From: Streptomyces sp. AC1-42W
GTDB lineage: Bacteria > Actinomycetota > Actinomycetes > Streptomycetales > Streptomycetaceae
Reading direction: 5' to 3'
DNA: 64,000 nt
NCBI RefSeq assembly: GCF_003248355.1
Contig: NZ_QKWY01000002.1
Span: 1,922,001-1,986,000, forward strand
Shown: one piece after another, positions 54,269-63,072 of the stretch
How the letters are laid out: every line of letters starts with the position of its first letter
Position numbering within the stretch: the stretch's first letter is position 1
Notes under the pieces: generated by a model
The model's database searches: none
Told to the model about the DNA's origin: nothing
What the model saw: only the letters and a program-made list of their open reading frames with translations
Program-made: the position numbers and the translations under genes

Positions 54269-55861
54269 GTGAGCTCGAAACCTGTCGTACTCATCGCTGA
54301 AGAGCTGTCGCCCGCCACGGTGGACGCCCTGGGCCCGGACTTCGAGATCCGGCACTGCAACGGCGCGGACCGCGCCGAGCTCCTCCCCGCCATCGCCGAC
54401 GTCGACGCCATCCTGGTGCGCTCCGCCACCAAGGTCGACGCCGAGGCCATCGCCGCCGCGCAGAAGCTCAAGGTCGTCGCCCGGGCCGGCGTCGGTCTGG
54501 ACAACGTGGACGTCTCCGCCGCCACCAAGGCCGGCGTCATGGTCGTGAACGCCCCGACCTCCAACATCGTCACCGCCGCCGAGCTGGCCTGCGGTCTGCT
54601 GGTGGCCACCGCGCGCCACATCCCGCAGGCCAACACCGCCCTCAAGAACGGCGAGTGGAAGCGCTCGAAGTACACCGGCGTCGAGCTGAGCGAGAAGACC
54701 CTCGGCGTCGTCGGCCTCGGCCGCATCGGCGTCCTGGTCGCCCAGCGCATGTCCGCCTTCGGCATGAAGATCGTCGCCTACGACCCCTACGTGCAGCCCG
54801 CGCGCGCCGCGCAGATGGGCGTCAAGCTCCTCTCGCTGGACGAGCTGCTGGAGGTCGCCGACTTCATCACGGTGCACCTGCCCAAGACCCCCGAGACGCT
54901 CGGCCTCATCGGCGACGAGGCGCTGCACAAGGTGAAGCCCACCGTGCGCATCGTCAACGCCGCGCGCGGCGGCATCGTGGACGAGGAGGCGCTGGCCTCC
55001 GCGCTCAAGGAGGGCCGCGTCGCCGGCGCCGGTCTCGACGTGTACGCGAAGGAGCCCTGCACGGACTCCCCGCTGTTCCAGTTCGACCAGGTCGTCTGCA
55101 CCCCGCACCTCGGCGCCTCCACCGACGAGGCGCAGGAGAAGGCCGGCATCGCCGTCGCCAAGTCGGTGCGCCTCGCGCTCGCCGGTGAGCTCGTGCCGGA
55201 CGCGGTCAACGTCCAGGGCGGTGTGATCGCCGAGGACGTGCGCCCCGGTCTGCCGCTCGCCGAGAAGCTGGGCCGCATCTTCACCGCGCTGGCCGGCGAG
55301 GTGGCCGCCCGCCTCGACGTCGAGGTGTACGGCGAGATCACCCAGCACGACGTCAAGGTGCTCGAACTCTCCGCGCTCAAGGGCGTGTTCGAGGACGTCG
55401 TCGACGAGACCGTCTCCTATGTGAACGCCCCGCTGTTCGCCCAGGAGCGCGGCGTCGAGGTCCGCCTCACCACCAGCTCCGAGTCGGCCGAGCACCGCAA
55501 CGTGGTCATCGTCCGGGGCACCCTGGCCGACGGCCAGGAGGTCTCCGTCTCCGGCACGCTGGCCGGCCCCAAGCACCTCCAGAAGATCGTCGCCATCGGT
55601 GAGCACGACGTGGACCTGGCCCTCGCCGACCACATGCTCGTCCTGCGCTACGAGGACCGCCCCGGCGTCGTCGGCACGGTGGGCCGCATCCTCGGCGAGG
55701 CCGGCCTGAACATCGCGGGCATGCAGGTCTCCCGCGCCGACGTGGGCGGCGAGGCGCTGGTCGTCCTCACCGTCGACGACGACGTCCCGGCGGCCGTGCT
55801 GGCCGAGATCTCCTCGGAGATCGGCGCCGCGTCGGCCCGCTCGGTGAACCTCGCCGGCTGA
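54269..55861 (+). CDS. serA: D-3-phosphoglycerate dehydrogenase
   Basis: This catalyses the first step of serine biosynthesis. It is 530 aa, the long form with catalytic and NAD domains (GLGRIGVLVAQR; VNAARGGIVDEEAL; His in CTPHLGAST), an intervening ASB domain and a C-terminal ACT domain (HMLVLRYEDRPGVVGTVGRILGEAGLNIAGMQV) for serine feedback. GTG 54269 has GAGGA upstream. The frame is open earlier, but without family similarity. It is separated from ilvC by 267 bp including a terminator, so it has its own promoter. Confidence 0.96.
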   Translation: MSSKPVVLIAEELSPATVDALGPDFEIRHCNGADRAELLPAIADVDAILVRSATKVDAEAIAAAQKLKVVARAGVGLDNVDVSAATKAGVMVVNAPTSNIVTAAELACGLLVATARHIPQANTALKNGEWKRSKYTGVELSEKTLGVVGLGRIGVLVAQRMSAFGMKIVAYDPYVQPARAAQMGVKLLSLDELLEVADFITVHLPKTPETLGLIGDEALHKVKPTVRIVNAARGGIVDEEALASALKEGRVAGAGLDVYAKEPCTDSPLFQFDQVVCTPHLGASTDEAQEKAGIAVAKSVRLALAGELVPDAVNVQGGVIAEDVRPGLPLAEKLGRIFTALAGEVAARLDVEVYGEITQHDVKVLELSALKGVFEDVVDETVSYVNAPLFAQERGVEVRLTTSSESAEHRNVVIVRGTLADGQEVSVSGTLAGPKHLQKIVAIGEHDVDLALADHMLVLRYEDRPGVVGTVGRILGEAGLNIAGMQVSRADVGGEALVVLTVDDDVPAAVLAEISSEIGAASARSVNLAG

Positions 55862-55883
55862 CCTCTGCCCCTGGGCAGCCCGT

Positions 55884-55930
55884 ACCCGGTATGTAGACAT
55901 CCGTCTTACACAAATGTCTGCATGCCGGGT
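55884..55930. promoter_or_regulatory. Long inverted repeat, probable TetR autoregulatory operator
   Basis: Arms acccggtatgtagacat (55884-55900) and atgtctgcatgccgggt (55914-55930) are complementary at 15 of 17 positions and separated by 13 bp. The repeat ends 11 bp before the start codon of the TetR gene. TetR proteins usually bind such repeats in their own promoters. The AGACAT half-site recurs in the palindrome at 58138-58153. Confidence 0.7.
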
Positions 55931-55941
55931 ACGCTGCTGTC

Positions 55942-56547
55942 ATGGGACATCGTGAGGATCTACTCGAAGGCGCCAAGCGCTGCCTGCTGGAGAAGGGGTA
56001 CGCGCGCACCACGGCGCGCGACATCGTGGCCGCCTCGGGCACGAACCTCGCCTCCATCGGCTACCACTACGGCTCCAAGGAGGCGCTCCTCAACCTCGCC
56101 TTCATCAAGGTGACCGAGGAGTGGGGCGAGACCCTCACCCGGAGCGGCGACGAGGACGCGGCGGAGCCGGAGATCCCCGCCGCGCCGCTCGACCAGTTCC
56201 GCGAGACCTGGGAGCGGGTGATCGGGAGCTACGAGCAGACCCGCGCCGTCTGGCAGCTCCAGATGGAGGTCATCTCCCGCATCGACTCCGACCCCGAACT
56301 CCAGAAGGCCCTGGCCGGACCCCAGCGCGCCGGACGCGACGGGCTCGCCGAGACCATGATGGGCATCGACCCCGAGACCGAGCCGGAGAAGGCCCGCGTG
56401 GCCGGACTCTTCTGCCAGGCGCTGCTCGCCGGGGTGATGGTCCAGTGGCTGATGGACGCCGATTCGGCACCGTCCGCCCAGGACCTGACGGACGGCCTCA
56501 AGGCGGTCCTGGAGGGCCGCCCGCCGGCCCCCGGGGCCGCACGATGA
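55942..56547 (+). CDS. TetR-family transcriptional regulator
   Basis: This 201-aa regulator has an N-terminal HTH (YARTTARDIVAASGTNLASIGYHYGSKEALL, about 21-50) of TetR type and a C-terminal ligand domain with the TetR_C_33-like QALLAGVMVQWLMD helix. The strong inverted repeat just upstream suggests autoregulation. The ligand is unknown. It overlaps the next gene by ATGA and so is co-translated with it. Confidence 0.9.
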   Translation: MGHREDLLEGAKRCLLEKGYARTTARDIVAASGTNLASIGYHYGSKEALLNLAFIKVTEEWGETLTRSGDEDAAEPEIPAAPLDQFRETWERVIGSYEQTRAVWQLQMEVISRIDSDPELQKALAGPQRAGRDGLAETMMGIDPETEPEKARVAGLFCQALLAGVMVQWLMDADSAPSAQDLTDGLKAVLEGRPPAPGAAR

Positions 56548-57032
56548 CCGCCCGGTCCGGCGAACCCTTCGACCCCGCGCGCGCCGTCGCCGACGTGGAG
56601 GCACTGCTCGCCGCCCCCCTCCCGGCCACCGGCCCCACCGCCGCCGAGGGCGACCCGGACACGGGGGAGTGGCGGGCCACCACCGGCGAGGGCTTCCGGA
56701 TCGTCCCGCTCTGGGAGTCCCCGGACGAAGGGGACGACGTGGACGACGAGGACGCGGTGGAGGAGGCGGCCGAGGCCCGGCTCGCCGCCCTCGTCGCGGA
56801 ACTGGAGACCCGCTGGGGCCCGCACCACGCGGTCGCCGTCCATGTCGCGCTGCTCCTGCGCCAGGAGGGCGCGTCGGTGCCGCCGCTGTTCGAGGCCCTG
56901 CTGGACGAGGACTGCTACGGGGACCTGGCGGTCTGGGGCCCGCTGCCCGGACGGGGCCGCCATGTCGGGTTCAGTGCAGCCGGGCCGCCTTCAGAGCCAT
57001 GTGCAGCAGCAGCCGGTCCTCGCCGTCGTTGA
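56544..57032 (+). CDS. Hypothetical protein co-translated with the TetR gene (162 aa)
   Basis: I do not recognise this family. ATG 56544 overlaps the TetR stop. The protein is acidic in its middle (ESPDEGDDVDDEDAVEEAAEARL), has a helical segment (LVAELETRWGPHHAVAVHVALLL) and no membrane helix. Its last 62 bp overlap the 3' end of the convergent PucR gene, an antisense overlap that may make their expression mutually dependent. The end could be shorter in close relatives. Confidence 0.6.
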   Translation: MTARSGEPFDPARAVADVEALLAAPLPATGPTAAEGDPDTGEWRATTGEGFRIVPLWESPDEGDDVDDEDAVEEAAEARLAALVAELETRWGPHHAVAVHVALLLRQEGASVPPLFEALLDEDCYGDLAVWGPLPGRGRHVGFSAAGPPSEPCAAAAGPRRR

Positions 57033-58116
57033 GGTCGAGGCCGGTGAGCTGCTGGACCCGGGAGAGGCGGTAGTACAGCGTCTGGCGGTGGATGCCCAGC
57101 TCGGCGGCGGTCCGGGACGCCTGGCCCGCGCAGTCCAGGAACACTTCCGCGGTGCGGGCGAGGTCCCGCTGCGCCGGGGTCAGCAGTGGGCGCACCGCCG
57201 GGTCCGGCAGGACGTCCGGGTCGAGCGCGGTCAGCGTCCGGTACGGGCCGATGGCCGACCAGTCGGCGACCGGGCCGAACCGGGCCTCGGCGGCCGCCGC
57301 GCGGGCCGCCGCCGACGCCTCGTGCCAGGCGTCGGCCAGCTCCGCGAGGCCCCGGCGGGGGACCGCGATCCCGGCGGTGGCGGCCGTTCCGGCGTCGGCG
57401 CGCAGCCGGCCGGCGGCGCTCAGCGCGGGGTCCAGCACCTCGGGGGAGCGCAGCCGGATGAGCGCGGCGAGCGCGGGCGGCCCGGAGCGGCCGGCCGGCG
57501 GTGCCCCGGTGAGCGCCGCGGCCGAGGGGACCGTGCGCACGGCGGGCGCGCCGTCCGTCCAGGGGGCCACGCACACCACGGTGTGCAGCCCCTGTGCGTC
57601 GGGGCCGAGCGCCTCGGCGAGGGCGGCCACCGCCATGTCCCGCTGCCAGCCGCGCCCGGCGGTCAGGACCGCGCCGAACTCCCTGGACAGGTCGGTGCCC
57701 GCCCGCTCCTCGTCGGCGAGCAGCGCGCCGATCCGGGCGGCCACCTCCATCGCGGCGTCGAGCTGCCGGTCGGTCGGTCCGGGGTCGGCGCCCAGCAGCC
57801 ACACGTAACCGAGCACGACACCCCGATGGCGTACCGGCAGGCAGATGCGGTCGCGGTAGACGCCGGCCTCGGGGGTGGCGGGGATGCGGACCGGGCCGGT
57901 GGCGCGGGTGATGCCGAAGTTCTCGAACCAGGCGCGGACCGCCGGGGTGGAGCGGCGGGTGAGGATCGAGCGGGTGCGGACGGGGTCCATGGCCGTGGTG
58001 TCGTCGCTGTCGTGGGCCCCGAAGGCGACCAGGCCGAAGTCCCGGTTCTCCAGCGTCGCGGGGACGCCGAGCAGTGCCGAGATCTCGTCCACCAGCTCCT
58101 GGTAATCGCCCTTCAC
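56971..58116 (-). CDS. PucR-family regulator of proline catabolism
   Basis: This 381-aa protein has an N-terminal sensory region and a C-terminal PucR HTH_30 domain (ASRTAAELGIHRQTLYYRLSRVQQLTGLDL). It is divergent from the PRODH/P5CDH genes, which suggests it activates them in response to proline, as PruR-type regulators do in actinobacteria. GTG 58116 starts VKGDYQEL. Its promoter region contains the perfect palindrome at 58138-58153. The ligand-sensing mechanism is inferred. Confidence 0.83.
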   Translation of the reverse strand: MKGDYQELVDEISALLGVPATLENRDFGLVAFGAHDSDDTTAMDPVRTRSILTRRSTPAVRAWFENFGITRATGPVRIPATPEAGVYRDRICLPVRHRGVVLGYVWLLGADPGPTDRQLDAAMEVAARIGALLADEERAGTDLSREFGAVLTAGRGWQRDMAVAALAEALGPDAQGLHTVVCVAPWTDGAPAVRTVPSAAALTGAPPAGRSGPPALAALIRLRSPEVLDPALSAAGRLRADAGTAATAGIAVPRRGLAELADAWHEASAAARAAAAEARFGPVADWSAIGPYRTLTALDPDVLPDPAVRPLLTPAQRDLARTAEVFLDCAGQASRTAAELGIHRQTLYYRLSRVQQLTGLDLNDGEDRLLLHMALKAARLH

Positions 58117-58137
58117 CCGGCCATTCTCGCACCCCCT

Positions 58138-58153
58138 TCAGACATATGTCTGA
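58138..58153. promoter_or_regulatory. Perfect 16-bp palindrome in the PucR/PRODH promoter region
   Basis: tcagacatatgtctga is a perfect palindrome, 22 bp upstream of the PucR start codon and about 154 bp upstream of the PRODH start. It is a likely binding site of the PucR regulator or of the neighbouring TetR protein, since the AGACAT half-site also occurs in the TetR operator. Confidence 0.6.
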
Positions 58154-58306
58154 GATCCAGTCCACGGATGTGTGGCAGCTGTCGATGGAAGTGCGGGGAG
58201 GCGATGCCTAGATTTCACGGTGGTTCTCCGCGCTGTACCGCTTATGTTCGTTACACGGCATATACGGCGGTGTGGCTTCGTTCGTACTTTCCGTGGGAGG
58301 TGCCCC

Positions 58307-59233
58307 GTGCTGGGTCCCGTGATTCTCGCCGCGTCGCGCAGCGACCGGATGCGCCGATTCGTCTCGGCCGCGCCCGGCACCAAGCAGGTCGTGGACCGCT
58401 TCATCGCCGGCGAGACCGTCGAGCAGGTCGTTCCGGTCATCGAGGACGCGGCGGCCAAGGGCCTGGAGGTCACCCTCGACGTGGTCGGCGAGGACATCAC
58501 CACGCCGGAGCAGGCCGCCGCCGCGCGCGACGCCTATCTGGAGCTGGTCGGCCGGCTGGAGGGCCTCGGCCTGGGCACCCGCGCCGAGATGTCCGTGAAG
58601 CTGTCGATGTTCGGCCAGTCCCTGGACGGCGGCCACGAGCTGGCGCTCGCCAATGTGCGCCCGGTGGTCGAGGCCGCCGCCGCGATCGGCACCACGGTGA
58701 CGCTGGACGCCGAGGACCACACCACCCTCGACTCGATGTTCGCCATCCACGAGGAGCTGCGGAAGGACTTCCCGGAGACCGGCTGCGTCATCCAGGCGTA
58801 CCTCTTCCGCACCGAGGACGACGCCCGCCGCCTCGCCGACGCCGGCAGCCGCGTGCGCATCGTGAAGGGCGCCTACAAGGAGCCCGCCTCCGTCGCGTAC
58901 CAGGACAAGGCCGAGATCGACAAGGCGTACGTCCGCATCCTGAAGATCCTGATGCGGGGCGAGGGCTACCCGATGATCGGCTCCCACGACCCCCGTCTGA
59001 TCGCCATCGCCCAGGAACTGGGCCGGCAGGCCGGCCGCAAGCTGGACGAGTACGAGTTCCAGATGCTGTACGGCATCCGCAGCGAGGAGCACCTCCGGCT
59101 CGCGGCCGAGGGCCACCGCATGCGCGTCTACACCGCGTACGGCACCGACTGGTACGGATACTTCATGCGCCGCCTCGCCGAGAAGCCGGCCAACCTGCTG
59201 TTCTTCGGCCGCTCCGTCCTCACCAAGGGCTGA
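58307..59233 (+). CDS. Proline dehydrogenase (monofunctional PRODH)
   Basis: This 308-aa FAD enzyme oxidises proline to pyrroline-5-carboxylate. The PRODH barrel shows LDVVGEDITT, AEMSVKLSMFGQSLDGG, the conserved RIVKGAYKEPA loop and the RLAEKPANLLFF C-terminal segment. The size suits a bacterial monofunctional PutA N-terminal type. GTG 58307 has GGGAGGTG at good spacing. P5CDH follows after 42 bp, forming the proline catabolic operon. Confidence 0.95.
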   Translation: MLGPVILAASRSDRMRRFVSAAPGTKQVVDRFIAGETVEQVVPVIEDAAAKGLEVTLDVVGEDITTPEQAAAARDAYLELVGRLEGLGLGTRAEMSVKLSMFGQSLDGGHELALANVRPVVEAAAAIGTTVTLDAEDHTTLDSMFAIHEELRKDFPETGCVIQAYLFRTEDDARRLADAGSRVRIVKGAYKEPASVAYQDKAEIDKAYVRILKILMRGEGYPMIGSHDPRLIAIAQELGRQAGRKLDEYEFQMLYGIRSEEHLRLAAEGHRMRVYTAYGTDWYGYFMRRLAEKPANLLFFGRSVLTKG

Positions 59234-59275
59234 GCCCCCTCCACCCCTCCCACGACTGAAGGAGCCAAGGACGCC

Positions 59276-60907
59276 ATGGACGCTGTGACCCAGGTCCCCG
59301 CACCGGTCAACGAGCCGGTTCACTCCTACGCCCCGGGCACTCCGGAGCGCGCCCGCCTGGAGGCCAAGCTCAAGGAGCTCGGCCAGAACCCGATCGACCT
59401 GCCGATGACCATCGGCGGCGAGAAGCGGATGGGCGGCGGCGAGCGCGTGGACGTCGTCCAGCCGCACAACCACAAGGCCGTCATCGGCACGTTCGCCGGC
59501 GCCACCGAGCAGGACGCGCAGGACGCGATCGACGCCGCCCTGGCCGCCGCCCCGGCCTGGCGCGCGATGTCCTTCGACGACCGCGCCGCGATCATCCTGC
59601 GCGCCGCCGAGCTGCTGGCCGGCCCGTGGCGCGAGACGCTGGCCGCCTCCACGATGCTGGGCCAGGGCAAGACCGCCCAGCAGGCCGAGATCGACTGTCC
59701 CTGCGAGCTGGTCGACTTCTGGCGCTTCAACGTGCACTACGCGCGCCAGATCCTCGCCGAGCAGCCGCCGGCCAACTCCCCCGGCGTGTGGAACCGCATG
59801 GACCACCGCCCGCTGGAGGGCTTCGTCTACGCGATCACGCCGTTCAACTTCTCGGCCATCGCCGCCAACCTGCCGACCGCGCCCGCCCTCATGGGCAACG
59901 TCGTGGTGTGGAAGCCGTCCCCGACGCAGACCCACGCCGCCGTGCTGCTGATGCGGCTGCTGGAGGAGGCCGGTCTGCCCAAGGGCGTCATCAACCTGGT
60001 GACCGGCGACGGCATCGCCGTCTCCGAGGTGGCCCTGAACCACCGCGACCTGGCCGGCATCCACTTCACCGGCTCGACCCCGACCTTCCAGCACCTGTGG
60101 AAGACCGTCGGCAACAACATCGCCAACTACCGCACCTACCCGCGGCTCGTCGGCGAGACCGGTGGCAAGGACTTCGTCGTCGCCCACCCGTCGGCCGACC
60201 CGGCCGTCCTGAAGACCGCGCTCACCCGCGGCGCCTTCGAGTACCAGGGCCAGAAGTGCTCGGCGACCTCGCGCGCCTACATCCCGGCCTCCATCTGGAA
60301 CTCGGGCTTCAAGGAGGCGTTCGCGGCCGAGGTCGACTCCATCACCATGGGCGACGTCACCGACCTGTCGCACTTCATGGGCGCCGTCATCGACGACCGC
60401 TCCTTCGCGAAGAACAAGGCCGCGATCGACCGCGCCGCCGCCGACCCGGCCTGCACGATCGTCGCGGGCGGCACCTACGACGACTCGGTCGGCTACTTCG
60501 TCCGCCCGACCGTCATCGAGTGCACCGACCCGGAGAACGAGGTCTTCACGACCGAGTACTTCGGCCCGATCCTCGCCGTCCACGTCTACGAGGACGACCG
60601 GTACGACGCGATGCTGGAGCAGATGGAGTCGGTCTCCGACTACGCCCTGACCGGTTCCGTCATCGCGAACGACCGCGCGGCGGCCGCGTACACGATGGAG
60701 AAGCTGCGGTACGCCGCGGGCAACTTCTACATCAACGACAAGTCGACCGGCGCCGTCGTCGGCCAGCAGCCCTTCGGCGGCGGCCGCGCCTCGGGTACGA
60801 ACGACAAGGCGGGCGCCCCCCAGAACCTCCAGCGCTGGACCCTCACCCGGGCCATCAAGGAGACCCTGGTCCCGCCGACCGACTACACCTACCCCCACCA
60901 GGGCTGA
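59276..60907 (+). CDS. pruA: L-glutamate gamma-semialdehyde (P5C) dehydrogenase
   Basis: This 543-aa aldehyde dehydrogenase oxidises glutamate semialdehyde to glutamate with NAD+. The catalytic Cys328 is in GQKCSA, the general base Glu294 in LVGETGGKD, and the cofactor-binding HFTGST motif is present. The C-terminal QQPFGGGRASGTNDKAG segment is typical. ATG 59276 has GAAGGAG upstream. It completes proline-to-glutamate conversion with PRODH. Confidence 0.96.
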   Translation: MDAVTQVPAPVNEPVHSYAPGTPERARLEAKLKELGQNPIDLPMTIGGEKRMGGGERVDVVQPHNHKAVIGTFAGATEQDAQDAIDAALAAAPAWRAMSFDDRAAIILRAAELLAGPWRETLAASTMLGQGKTAQQAEIDCPCELVDFWRFNVHYARQILAEQPPANSPGVWNRMDHRPLEGFVYAITPFNFSAIAANLPTAPALMGNVVVWKPSPTQTHAAVLLMRLLEEAGLPKGVINLVTGDGIAVSEVALNHRDLAGIHFTGSTPTFQHLWKTVGNNIANYRTYPRLVGETGGKDFVVAHPSADPAVLKTALTRGAFEYQGQKCSATSRAYIPASIWNSGFKEAFAAEVDSITMGDVTDLSHFMGAVIDDRSFAKNKAAIDRAAADPACTIVAGGTYDDSVGYFVRPTVIECTDPENEVFTTEYFGPILAVHVYEDDRYDAMLEQMESVSDYALTGSVIANDRAAAAYTMEKLRYAAGNFYINDKSTGAVVGQQPFGGGRASGTNDKAGAPQNLQRWTLTRAIKETLVPPTDYTYPHQG

Positions 60908-60938
60908 GCAGCCGCCCTCCGGGGCCGCCCCGCACTCC

Positions 60939-60972
60939 GCCCCCCGCCCGGTTCCCCTGCCGGGCGGGGGGC
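60939..60972. terminator. Terminator after the proline operon
   Basis: A perfect 13-bp inverted repeat (60939-60951 and 60960-60972) with an 8-nt loop, followed by a short T run on the forward strand, lies between the two convergent transcription units and may act on both. Confidence 0.82.
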
Positions 60973-61006
60973 GGTTTCCATGCCCGCACGGGAACCGGGC
61001 GCGGAT

Positions 61007-62215
61007 TCAGCCCCAGCCGTGCACGATCACCCCGAGCCCCACCGCGAAGCCCCCGCCCAGCAGCGCCGGATAGCGGCCGTACAGTCGGCGGTGGCGGCGC
61101 AGCAGCAGCCCGAACGCGGCGAAACCGAGCCCCACCGTCACCGTCCGCGACCCGCGCGCCGCCGCCGAGGCCGCCAGCCAGTCGGCCGCCGGCACCGAAG
61201 CCCGGCCCGCCTCGGCCCCGTACACCTTGAACGGGATGCCGTTCCACGGCTGGTGGCGCACGGCCGACGCGCCCTCGACCGCCAGCTCCGCGCGGACCTC
61301 CGCCCGCATCCGGTCCGTGGTCAGCGGGGCCGGCAACGCCACGCCCGCCGCCGCCAGGTGCAGGGCGAGCAGCCCGCCCGCCAGGCTGCCGGCCAGCGCG
61401 CCCAGCGACAGCCGCAGCGCCGCCCGGGGCACCGCCACGCACACCACGCCGAGCAGCAGCTCCGGCATCAGCGGCCAGCTCAGCGCCTCCGCGAACGCCC
61501 AGCAGAAGGCCAGCGGCACCCCCGCGCGCGACGCGGCGACGGCGGCCACCCGCCTGCGCACGGCCGAGTCCCGCAGCGGTTCGGCGGCCGTACGCTCCTG
61601 GAGCGCGCGCACCGCGTCGCGCGCCTCCTGCGGGGAGACCCCGGCGGGCAGCGGCTCCCCGATCGTGACGCGGACCAGGGCGGAGCGCAGCCGGCCGTGC
61701 TTGGGCAGCAGCCGCCCCGTGCCCGCGATGCCCACCGGCACCACCGGCACGCCCGCCTCCGCGGCCAGGACCAGCGCGCCCCGGTGGAAGGCGCCGAGGG
61801 TGCCCTCCTTGGCGCGGGTGCCCTCCGGGAAGAGCACGACCGCCCGGCCCTCGCGCAGCTCGCCGGTCATCGAGAGCAGATCGGCCGTCCCGCCGCCCGA
61901 GCGCCGGACCGGGAAGCCGGCCGCCAGCCTGCGGCAGATCCGCCGCCGCCAGGGGGAGGCGAACCAGTAGTCGGCCGCCGCGCCGATCGCCGGTCCGTGC
62001 CGGGCGTCGAGCGCGGCGAGCAGCGCCGCGGTGTCGGCGTGCGAGGTGTGGTTGGCGACCACGACACAGCCGCCGCGCGGCAGCCGGCCGCGCCGCTCGA
62101 TCCCGCCGGTCAGGCTGAGCACCCCCCACCACAGGCCGCGCCGCAGCGCGGACGCGATCCGCGAGCGGACCGGCAGGACCGTGTCACCGGGGGTGCGCAC
62201 CAGGGTCGTCGTCAC
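61007..62215 (-). CDS. PlsC-like acyltransferase, last gene of a lipid operon
   Basis: This 402-aa protein has the LPLAT motifs: acceptor NHTSHAD (HX4D) at about residues 56-62, the glycerophosphate-binding FPEGTR and the following VPVVPVGIAG. The C-terminal half (about 220-400) contains several membrane helices and is larger than in a standard PlsC. It probably acylates lysophosphatidic acid or a related lipid. GTG 62215 overlaps the stop of the upstream gene by GTGA. With the CdsA-like and CDP-alcohol genes it forms a three-gene lipid pathway like E. coli ynbABC. Confidence 0.83.
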   Translation of the reverse strand: MTTTLVRTPGDTVLPVRSRIASALRRGLWWGVLSLTGGIERRGRLPRGGCVVVANHTSHADTAALLAALDARHGPAIGAAADYWFASPWRRRICRRLAAGFPVRRSGGGTADLLSMTGELREGRAVVLFPEGTRAKEGTLGAFHRGALVLAAEAGVPVVPVGIAGTGRLLPKHGRLRSALVRVTIGEPLPAGVSPQEARDAVRALQERTAAEPLRDSAVRRRVAAVAASRAGVPLAFCWAFAEALSWPLMPELLLGVVCVAVPRAALRLSLGALAGSLAGGLLALHLAAAGVALPAPLTTDRMRAEVRAELAVEGASAVRHQPWNGIPFKVYGAEAGRASVPAADWLAASAAARGSRTVTVGLGFAAFGLLLRRHRRLYGRYPALLGGGFAVGLGVIVHGWG

Positions 62216-63072
62216 GTCATCACCATCGCCAGGAGAAGGGCCACGAGCAGGGAGTCGATCCGGTCGAGCAGGCCGCCGAAGCCGGGCAGCCAGCTGCCCG
62301 CGTCCTTCACCCCGGACTCGCGCTTGACCATCGACTCGACGAGATCGCCCAGCACGCAGCCGCCGACGACCGCCGCCCACAGCGGCAGGCTGAACGCGCC
62401 GAGCATCAGCAGCAGGGCCGCCGTGGCCACCACCGCGCCCAGCACCCCGGCCCACGTCTTGTTCGGCGAGAGCGGCGACAGCGGCCGGGCGAGCGGACCG
62501 CGCCGGCCCAGCGCCGTACCGCCGCACCAGGCGCCGACGTCACCGAGGGCCACGGCCAGGCCCACCACCACCGCCGTGTCCCCGAGGGACACCAGACCGG
62601 TCAGCGCGACCGGTATCCACAGCAGCCCGAACGCGGTGCGCGCGGTGCGGGTGAAGCCCGTACAGTCGTCCCCGCCCAGCACGGCGGGCAGCGCCGCCGC
62701 GACGAGCAGCAGGGCCGCCGCGCGCAGGTCCAGGACGTGCGGGGCGAGCCAGGCCAGGGCCGGCAGCACGCCGGCCGCCGCCACCAGTACGGTCAGGTCG
62801 CCGCGGCGCAGCCCCGCCATCCGGGCGTACTCGCCGGCCGCGACCGCGCCCAGCCCGGCGGCCAGCGCGTAGCTGCCGCCGCCGCCCAGGAAGTACGCGC
62901 CCAGGAAGACCGGGGCGACCAGGGCCCAGGTCCGCCAGCGCCGGCGCAGTTCGGCGCGCATCCGCACCCCGGCCGGCAGCACGGCCACCGCGACCCCGCC
63001 CGCGCCCAGCACGCCCGCGACCAGCGGTACCGCGCGGGCGGCGGCCTCCTCGGCGATCAGTACGGCGCTCAT
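62212..63072 (-). CDS. Phosphatidate cytidylyltransferase (CdsA)-like membrane protein
   Basis: This 286-aa polytopic membrane protein has the CDS signature region (SMVKRESGVKDAGSWLPGFGGLLDRIDSLL) in its C-terminal part; the canonical His of PGHGG is replaced by Phe (PGFGG). It would make CDP-diacylglycerol for the neighbouring CDP-alcohol phosphotransferase. Its start overlaps the stop of the upstream gene (ATGA). Confidence 0.85.
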   Translation of the reverse strand: MSAVLIAEEAAARAVPLVAGVLGAGGVAVAVLPAGVRMRAELRRRWRTWALVAPVFLGAYFLGGGGSYALAAGLGAVAAGEYARMAGLRRGDLTVLVAAAGVLPALAWLAPHVLDLRAAALLLVAAALPAVLGGDDCTGFTRTARTAFGLLWIPVALTGLVSLGDTAVVVGLAVALGDVGAWCGGTALGRRGPLARPLSPLSPNKTWAGVLGAVVATAALLLMLGAFSLPLWAAVVGGCVLGDLVESMVKRESGVKDAGSWLPGFGGLLDRIDSLLVALLLAMVMT

